Shown here: one piece after another, positions 60,242-64,000 of the stretch
Layout of the letters: every line of letters starts with the position of its first letter
Numbering within the stretch: the stretch's first letter is position 1
Source of the DNA: Thiodiazotropha sp040506705
GTDB lineage: Bacteria > Pseudomonadota > Gammaproteobacteria > Chromatiales > Chromatiaceae
DNA: 64,000 nt
Assembly: GCA_040506705.1 (NCBI GenBank)
Contig: JBEVWG010000002.1
Location: forward strand, 158,540-222,539
Reading direction: 5' to 3'
Made by a program: the position numbers and the translations under genes
Notes under the pieces: model-generated
The model's input: the letters and a program-made list of their open reading frames with translations, nothing else
Databases searched by the model: none
Told to the model about the DNA's origin: nothing

Positions 60242-61240
60242 CTACATAACACCAGCTCTAAGTAGGTCGTGCATGTTGAATGCGCCAATCAGACGCTGCT
60301 CCTCATCCACCACCAGCAGGCCGTTTATTTTATTTTCATCCATCAACTGTAACGCCTCAGCCGCCAACATTTCTGGCGGAACCCGTTTGCAATCCCTTGT
60401 CATCACCTCTTCAACACTGATTTTGTGTATATCGATCGGCTGGTTGAGCGTACGCCTTAGATCGCCATCCGTATAGACACCGGCAAGACGCCCCTCGTGA
60501 TCAACAACCGCTGTCATGCCCAGCCCCTTCACAGACATCACCTCCAACGCCTGGTGAAGCGTAGCCTCAAGCGTCACCGATGGCAGGGCCTCTCCACTAT
60601 GCATGATATCTCGAACATGCAGCAACAGACGTCTACCGAGCGATCCGCCAGGATGGGACAAAGCAAAATCCTTGGCAGTAAAACCTCGCGCTTGCAGCAG
60701 AGCCACCGCCAAAGCATCGCCCATCACCAGTGCGGCAGTAGTACTGGAGGTCGGCGCCAGCCCCAGGGGACAGGCCTCTTTATCAACACTGACATCGATA
60801 TGAACCTCAGACTCTCTTGCCAAGGTCGAATGAGGCTTTCCTGTCATCGCGATCAACGGCACACCCAATCGCTTCAGCAGGGGAAGTATTACCAGTAACT
60901 CTCCTGTCTCCCCGGAATTTGATAACGCCAAAACCACATCATCAGCTGTGATCATACCCAAATCCCCATGACTGGCTTCACCAGGATGGACAAAAAATGC
61001 CGGGCTACCCGTACTAGCAAGGGTTGCTGCCAGTTTGTTACCGATATGACCAGATTTTCCCATACCGATCACGACAATACGGCCACGACAATTAAGCAGA
61101 TAGTGGCAAGCCTGGGCAAACCCTCCATCCAACCTTGGAATCAACGCTGAGACCGCCGCAGCCTCGGTTTCAATTACCGCCTGGCCCAACTCGATCATTT
61201 GGGTCATTTCTTGCTGTGAGGGTGGTGTGGGTTTCTTCAT
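60242..61240 (-). CDS. kdsD: D-arabinose 5-phosphate isomerase
   Basis: A 332-residue protein. The SIS domain has VIGMGKSGHIGNKLAATLASTG, FVHPGEASHGDLGMI and SNSGETGEL. Two CBS domains follow in the C-terminal third (GVYTDGDLRRTL, NGLLVVDEEQRLIG). It makes arabinose 5-phosphate for Kdo. It is 180 bp upstream of kdsC; the gap holds only a GC-rich hairpin (GAGGCCT-AGGCCTC). Confidence 0.96.
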   Translation of the reverse strand: MKKPTPPSQQEMTQMIELGQAVIETEAAAVSALIPRLDGGFAQACHYLLNCRGRIVVIGMGKSGHIGNKLAATLASTGSPAFFVHPGEASHGDLGMITADDVVLALSNSGETGELLVILPLLKRLGVPLIAMTGKPHSTLARESEVHIDVSVDKEACPLGLAPTSSTTAALVMGDALAVALLQARGFTAKDFALSHPGGSLGRRLLLHVRDIMHSGEALPSVTLEATLHQALEVMSVKGLGMTAVVDHEGRLAGVYTDGDLRRTLNQPIDIHKISVEEVMTRDCKRVPPEMLAAEALQLMDENKINGLLVVDEEQRLIGAFNMHDLLRAGVM

Positions 61241-61382
61241 CCGAACAGTATGTCTTGTTTAGTGAGCCATCACAAAATGCCGGCCTGTCTGGGGACAAAC
61301 CCGCCATGAGAGGAGATAACCTGTTTAAATTTCATGAATTTTCTTGTAATTACGATCCACTTCCAGCAAATCCACGTTATGC

Positions 61383-62351
61383 TCATTGAGTAACTAAAGA
61401 GTAAAACAGCCAGGTCTGGTAACCGACAAAACAGAGCAACAACCCCAAACCTTCAATACGATTAATACGGCCCTGTTTACCAAATCCATAACCCATTAAA
61501 AACAGGAACATCGTCAAGGCGAACATTACCGGAAGATCCCGGTTCAGCAAATCCGGCGAAAAAGCACCCGGCGCGACCAAACCAGGAATACTCAATACTG
61601 CCAGCATATTATATAGGTTTGAACCAATGACATTGCCGATAGCAATATCGTCCTCTCCCTTCAGTGCGCTGGTAATGCTTGCCGCCAGTTCGGGCAGACT
61701 GGTGCCGATGGCAACAATAGTCAATCCAATCACCACATCGCTGACGCCGAGCGCCACAGCTATATTGGTCGCACCCCACACCAATATCCGGGAACTGATC
61801 AGTAGAAATACCAAACCACCGATCAGAAGAAACAACGCCTTTTTTGTTGGTACATCGTGCGGAATCTCTGCATCGTACTCCCCGGCTATGGGGTCTGCTT
61901 CTCCTGTTTTTGCAGTGTAGATCATCCAGCCAAACACAGAGATCAGCAACAGGATCAGGATCGATCCATCCACCTGACTTAAATTGCCATCCCACATCAA
62001 CACTATGCAAATCACCGTAACAGCAAGCAGAATTGGATATTCGCGCTTAAGTACACTGGAGTGAACAGAGAGAGGGATAACGAGTGCAGTAACACCAAGA
62101 ATCAGACCGATATTGGCAATATTGGAACCAACCGCATTACCGATCGCCAAACCCGGATTGCCGTTTACCGACGCCATAAGGGAAACCAGAACCTCAGGCG
62201 CAGAGGTACCAAACCCTACAACCGTCAGGCCGATCAGCATGGGGGAGACGCCAAGATTGTCCGCCAATGCGGCGGCACCGCTGATAAAGCGATCCGCACT
62301 CCATACTAAAACCACCAGACCAATAAGTATCGAGAAACTATGCAGCAACAT
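61383..62351 (-). CDS. Sodium/calcium exchanger family protein (YrbG-like)
   Basis: A 322-residue membrane protein with about ten helices and the duplicated alpha-repeats: GFGTSAPEVLVSLMASVNGNPGLAIGNAVGSNIAN (about residues 47-81) and AIGTSLPELAASITSALKGEDDIAIGNVIGSNLYN in the second half. These GTSxPE and GNxxGSN motifs define the K+-dependent and independent Na+/Ca2+ exchangers. It precedes kdsD, as yrbG does in E. coli. Confidence 0.95.
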   Translation of the reverse strand: MLLHSFSILIGLVVLVWSADRFISGAAALADNLGVSPMLIGLTVVGFGTSAPEVLVSLMASVNGNPGLAIGNAVGSNIANIGLILGVTALVIPLSVHSSVLKREYPILLAVTVICIVLMWDGNLSQVDGSILILLLISVFGWMIYTAKTGEADPIAGEYDAEIPHDVPTKKALFLLIGGLVFLLISSRILVWGATNIAVALGVSDVVIGLTIVAIGTSLPELAASITSALKGEDDIAIGNVIGSNLYNMLAVLSIPGLVAPGAFSPDLLNRDLPVMFALTMFLFLMGYGFGKQGRINRIEGLGLLLCFVGYQTWLFYSLVTQ

Positions 62352-62520
62352 TAAAATTTTATTTTTTAGCGAGTTAAATAAACACTGTCACCTGATCTAT
62401 ATCTACTTGAAGATCACCAGGACAGTCGCAGCTTTGTAGCGCTGACACCATATTATTAGGTGATGCGCCAAGAGAATAGTCAAAGGGTTGAGATGATAGC
62501 AGAAAGCCAGAGGAAAACAC
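62352..62520. other. Divergent promoter spacer
   Basis: About 170 AT-rich bases between the cation exchanger and the candidate sRNA promoter. No gene is seen. Together with 62521-62774 this makes a 423-bp stretch without protein genes. Confidence 0.4.
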
Positions 62521-62549
62521 TTGACAATCATATCGGAATATTAGATGAT
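62521..62549 (+). promoter_or_regulatory. Candidate promoter of a small RNA
   Basis: TTGACA (62521-62526) lies 17 bp before GATGAT (62544-62549). Transcription would start near 62556. No protein gene follows before the terminator at 62606-62637. Confidence 0.5.
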
Positions 62550-62555
62550 TCTTAC

Positions 62556-62637
62556 ATACTGATACTTAGATGTACCAGTTTTCCTCCTTTGGTGGTATAT
62601 ATTCAAGCGCAACATCTCCTGTTGCGCTTTTTTTTTT
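62556..62637 (+). ncRNA. Candidate small RNA or rplM leader attenuator
   Basis: About 82 nt between a TTGACA promoter and a strong terminator. It can form a TACCA/TGGTA hairpin (62573-62577 and 62593-62597) whose loop carries CCTCCTTT, complementary to a Shine-Dalgarno sequence. The terminator loop also has CTCCT. No ORF is visible. The start site is inferred. Confidence 0.45.
62606..62637 (+). terminator. Strong intrinsic terminator upstream of rplM
   Basis: AGCGCAAC/GTTGCGCT stem with a 7-nt loop and ten T residues. No plus-strand protein gene precedes it, so it ends either a small RNA or a prematurely stopped leader. Confidence 0.9.
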
Positions 62638-62697
62638 GCTTGGCGACTCGATTTCCAGGATTATCCGCCCAACTACCCTCTGGGAGTGAAATAGTCC

Positions 62698-62726
62698 TTG
62701 TGCCATCCCAGGGGTTCATGTATTAT
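62698..62726 (+). promoter_or_regulatory. Probable rplM-rpsI promoter
   Basis: TTGTGC (62698-62703) and TATTAT (62721-62726) are 17 bp apart, about 50 bp before the rplM ATG. The 5' UTR has a CTCC-ATT-GGAG hairpin (62755-62765) that covers the ribosome site and may allow L13 autoregulation. Confidence 0.6.
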
Positions 62727-62774
62727 CCGCCGTCTTTTTCGAGGCACAATAGTTCTCCATTGGAGCGACATCGG

Positions 62775-63203
62775 ATGACTACATTAAGCGCAAAACCGGC
62801 TGAAGTTCGCCGCAATTGGTACCTTGTGGATGCAACAGACAAGACCCTTGGTCGTCTGTCCACTGAAATTGCACGACGTCTGCGTGGCAAGCACAAACCG
62901 GAATATACTCCGCATGTAGATACCGGCGACTATATCGTCGTTGTCAATGCAGAGAAAGTCCGTGTTACCGGTAATAAAATGACAGACAAGATGTACCACC
63001 ACCACACTGGTTACATCGGTAATATGAAATCCATCAGCTTGGACAAATTGCTTCAGAAGGCACCAGAACGTGCAATCGAGCATGCAGTCAAGGGCATGAT
63101 GCCGAAAAACCCGTTAGGACGCTCTATGTTTAAAAAGCTGCGTGTCTTTGCTGGTTCCGAGCATACCCACCAGGCTCAGCAACCTCAGCCCCTGGACATC
63201 TAA
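62775..63203 (+). CDS. rplM: 50S ribosomal protein L13
   Basis: A 142-residue protein, the standard length, starting MTTLSAKPAEVRRNWYLVDA. It has TLGRLSTEIARRLRGKHKPEYTP-type residues, KMTDKMYHHHTGY and GMMPKNPLGRSMFKKL. An early assembly protein of the large subunit. GGAG lies 9 nt upstream of the ATG. The frame is open much further upstream, but only this start fits the family. Confidence 0.99.
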   Translation: MTTLSAKPAEVRRNWYLVDATDKTLGRLSTEIARRLRGKHKPEYTPHVDTGDYIVVVNAEKVRVTGNKMTDKMYHHHTGYIGNMKSISLDKLLQKAPERAIEHAVKGMMPKNPLGRSMFKKLRVFAGSEHTHQAQQPQPLDI

Positions 63204-63220
63204 AGCAAGAGTTTAAGACC

Positions 63221-63610
63221 ATGGCAGATACCCATATCACTACCGGACGCCGTAAAAGTTCCACTGCTCGAGTCTTCATGACTACTGGCAACGGAAACAT
63301 TACCGTCAACAACCGCCCTCTCGACGAGTACTTCGGTCGCGAAACTGCCCGCATGGTAGTTCGCCAACCGCTGGAAACTACAGGGACTGTCGACAAAGTT
63401 GACATCAAAGTCACTGTCAGAGGTGGTGGCACCACTGGTCAGGCTGGCGCCATCCGTCACGGTATCTCCCGTGCACTGGACGCCTATGACGAGTCACTGC
63501 ACAGCACACTGCGTAGATCAGGATTCCTGACCCGTGACGCCCGTGCTGTTGAGCGTAAGAAAGTCGGACTTCACAAAGCCCGTAAGCGTCCTCAATTCTC
63601 CAAGCGCTAA
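63221..63610 (+). CDS. rpsI: 30S ribosomal protein S9
   Basis: A 129-residue protein with YGTGRRKSS-type residues (ITTGRRKSSTARVF), GQAGAIRHGISRAL and the C-terminal GLHKARKRPQFSKR that contacts P-site tRNA. It is 17 bp after rplM and co-transcribed. A hairpin and tRNA-Gln follow closely. Confidence 0.99.
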   Translation: MADTHITTGRRKSSTARVFMTTGNGNITVNNRPLDEYFGRETARMVVRQPLETTGTVDKVDIKVTVRGGGTTGQAGAIRHGISRALDAYDESLHSTLRRSGFLTRDARAVERKKVGLHKARKRPQFSKR

Positions 63611-63621
63611 GTCTGGCTTGC

Positions 63622-63657
63622 GTTGCAGGCGGAGACGCCTGGCACCAAGTCTGCAAC
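63622..63657 (+). other. Hairpin between rpsI and tRNA-Gln
   Basis: GTTGCAG (63622-63628) pairs with CTGCAAC (63651-63657), and an inner AGGCG-GAGA-CGCCT stem adds to it. The structure ends exactly at the first base of the tRNA. It has no T-tract, so it may be a processing signal in an rpsI-tRNA transcript. Confidence 0.45.
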
Positions 63658-63731
63658 TGGGGATTCGTCTAATGGCAGGACAACGGACTCTGACTCCGTA
63701 TGTGGAGGTTCGAATCCTCCATCCCCAGCCA
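63658..63731 (+). tRNA. glnV-like: tRNA-Gln (anticodon CUG)
   Basis: A 74-nt cloverleaf. Acceptor TGGGGAT pairs with ATCCCCA, the anticodon stem is ACGGA/TCCGT around loop CTCTGAC (anticodon CTG), and the T-arm is GGAGG-TTCGAAT-CCTCC. Discriminator G and an encoded CCA are present. The U1 start and G73 suit glutamine tRNAs. Confidence 0.96.
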
Positions 63732-63741
63732 ACAAATATTT

Positions 63742-63770
63742 AAGCCCACCCTGTGTGGGCTTTTTTATTT
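63742..63770 (+). terminator. Terminator of tRNA-Gln (repeat unit 1)
   Basis: AAGCCCAC/GTGGGCTT stem with a 5-nt loop and a TTTTTTATTT tail, 10 nt past the CCA end. Confidence 0.92.
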
Positions 63771-63787
63771 TCTCTACAAAGCTGCCC

Positions 63788-63904
63788 GGATGGAGGATTT
63801 GAACCGATAAGAGGTTCGACGGAAGAGCGCAGCGATGACGAGCAGCTTCAGCTGACCCCGCAGGGGCGAGGCCGTTAGGCCGAGTAATCCTCCATCCCCA
63901 GCCA
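63788..63904 (+). ncRNA. Candidate structured RNA within the tRNA-derived repeat
   Basis: A perfect 12-bp closing stem (63788-63799 with 63886-63897) encloses GAACC/GGTTC, CAGC-TTCA-GCTG, CCCC-GCA-GGGG and GGCC-GTTA-GGCC hairpins. The 3' end is a copy of the tRNA acceptor with CCA, followed by a terminator. Its expression is unproven. Confidence 0.45.
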
Positions 63905-63914
63905 ACAAGTATTT

Positions 63915-63944
63915 AAGCCCACCCTGTGTGGGCTTTTTTATTTT
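63915..63944 (+). terminator. Terminator in repeat unit 2
   Basis: The same AAGCCCAC/GTGGGCTT hairpin and T-tract as at 63742-63770, 173 bp later. Confidence 0.9.
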
Positions 63945-64000
63945 CTCTACAAAGCTGCCCGGATGGAGGATTTGAACCGATAAGAGGTTCGACGGAAGAG

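Larger units (their letters stand above)
63713..64000 (+). repeat. 173-bp tandem repeat starting in the tRNA-Gln 3' end
   Basis: Unit 1 runs 63713-63885. Unit 2 begins at 63886 and is cut by the window end. Each begins with the last 19 nt of the tRNA, including CCA, then a terminator, then an inverted copy of the T-arm (63788-63805 and 63961-63978; 17 of 18 match). The overlapped units are nearly identical. The repeat may continue beyond the window. Confidence 0.92.

Noticed and set aside
1..64000. CRISPR arrays, prophage, integrase or insertion-sequence transposase genes
   Set aside because: I looked for regularly spaced repeats, integrase or transposase motifs and phage structural genes and saw none. 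The tRNA-linked repeat has no integrase beside it inside the window.

Overview
The window reads as a chromosomal segment of a gram-negative gammaproteobacterium. Housekeeping blocks occur in orders familiar from that class: rplM-rpsI; kdsD-kdsC-lptC-lptA-lptB-rpoN-hpf-ptsN-hprK-rapZ-EIIA-ptsH-ptsI; aroQ-accB-accC-prmA-(zinc ribbon)-dusB-fis-purH-purD; glnE-ilvE. LPS export genes show an outer membrane. A perfect CIRCE operator before groES, a class I PPK2, a nine-heme c-type lipoprotein and a CZB chemoreceptor suggest a Chromatiales-like environmental or sulfur-cycle lineage. This placement is inference: no sulfur-oxidation gene lies in the window.

Layout: (1) 0.2-12.2 kb is an accessory signalling region. 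A histidine kinase, a PhnD-like binding protein and a second ABC-type binding protein form one minus-strand operon. Two tandem TonB-dependent receptors run divergently. They are followed by a hipBA-type toxin-antitoxin pair with a palindromic operator, then a minus-strand pair of response regulators, one of them REC-GGDEF-EAL. (2) 12.4-16.5 kb is glnE-ilvE-zinc finger. (3) 16.9-24.9 kb is a compact convergent biosynthetic cluster. The plus arm carries an ABC exporter, an ACP, a ketosynthase and a Cys-less ketosynthase-like protein. The minus arm carries DarA-like, DarB-like, a small unknown and a BtrH-like protein. It resembles the dialkylresorcinol half of flexirubin/aryl-polyene loci without the polyene half. 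(4) 25.3-35.5 kb holds a CZB chemoreceptor, groESL, ppk2, fxsA, a CsgG-like lipoprotein, cutA and a dsbD with a doubled N-terminal domain. (5) 35.7-48 kb is housekeeping (aroQ, acetyl-CoA carboxylase subunits, prmA, dusB-fis, purHD, vanZ-like, glgP). (6) 48.2-50.6 kb is a nonaheme lipoprotein followed by a gene-poor stretch with two inverted-repeat elements and a gene remnant. (7) 50.6-62.4 kb is a regulatory PTS, rpoN, LPS transport, Kdo synthesis and a cation exchanger. (8) 62.4-64 kb has a candidate small RNA, rplM-rpsI and tRNA-Gln(CUG).

The two signals I find most worth following are the cluster in (3) and the end of the window. There, tRNA-Gln is followed by a 173-bp tandem repeat. Each unit carries a copy of the last 19 nt of the tRNA, an inverted T-arm copy able to close a 12-bp stem around several small hairpins, and an intrinsic terminator. 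This resembles what is known of the E. coli tyrT repeats.
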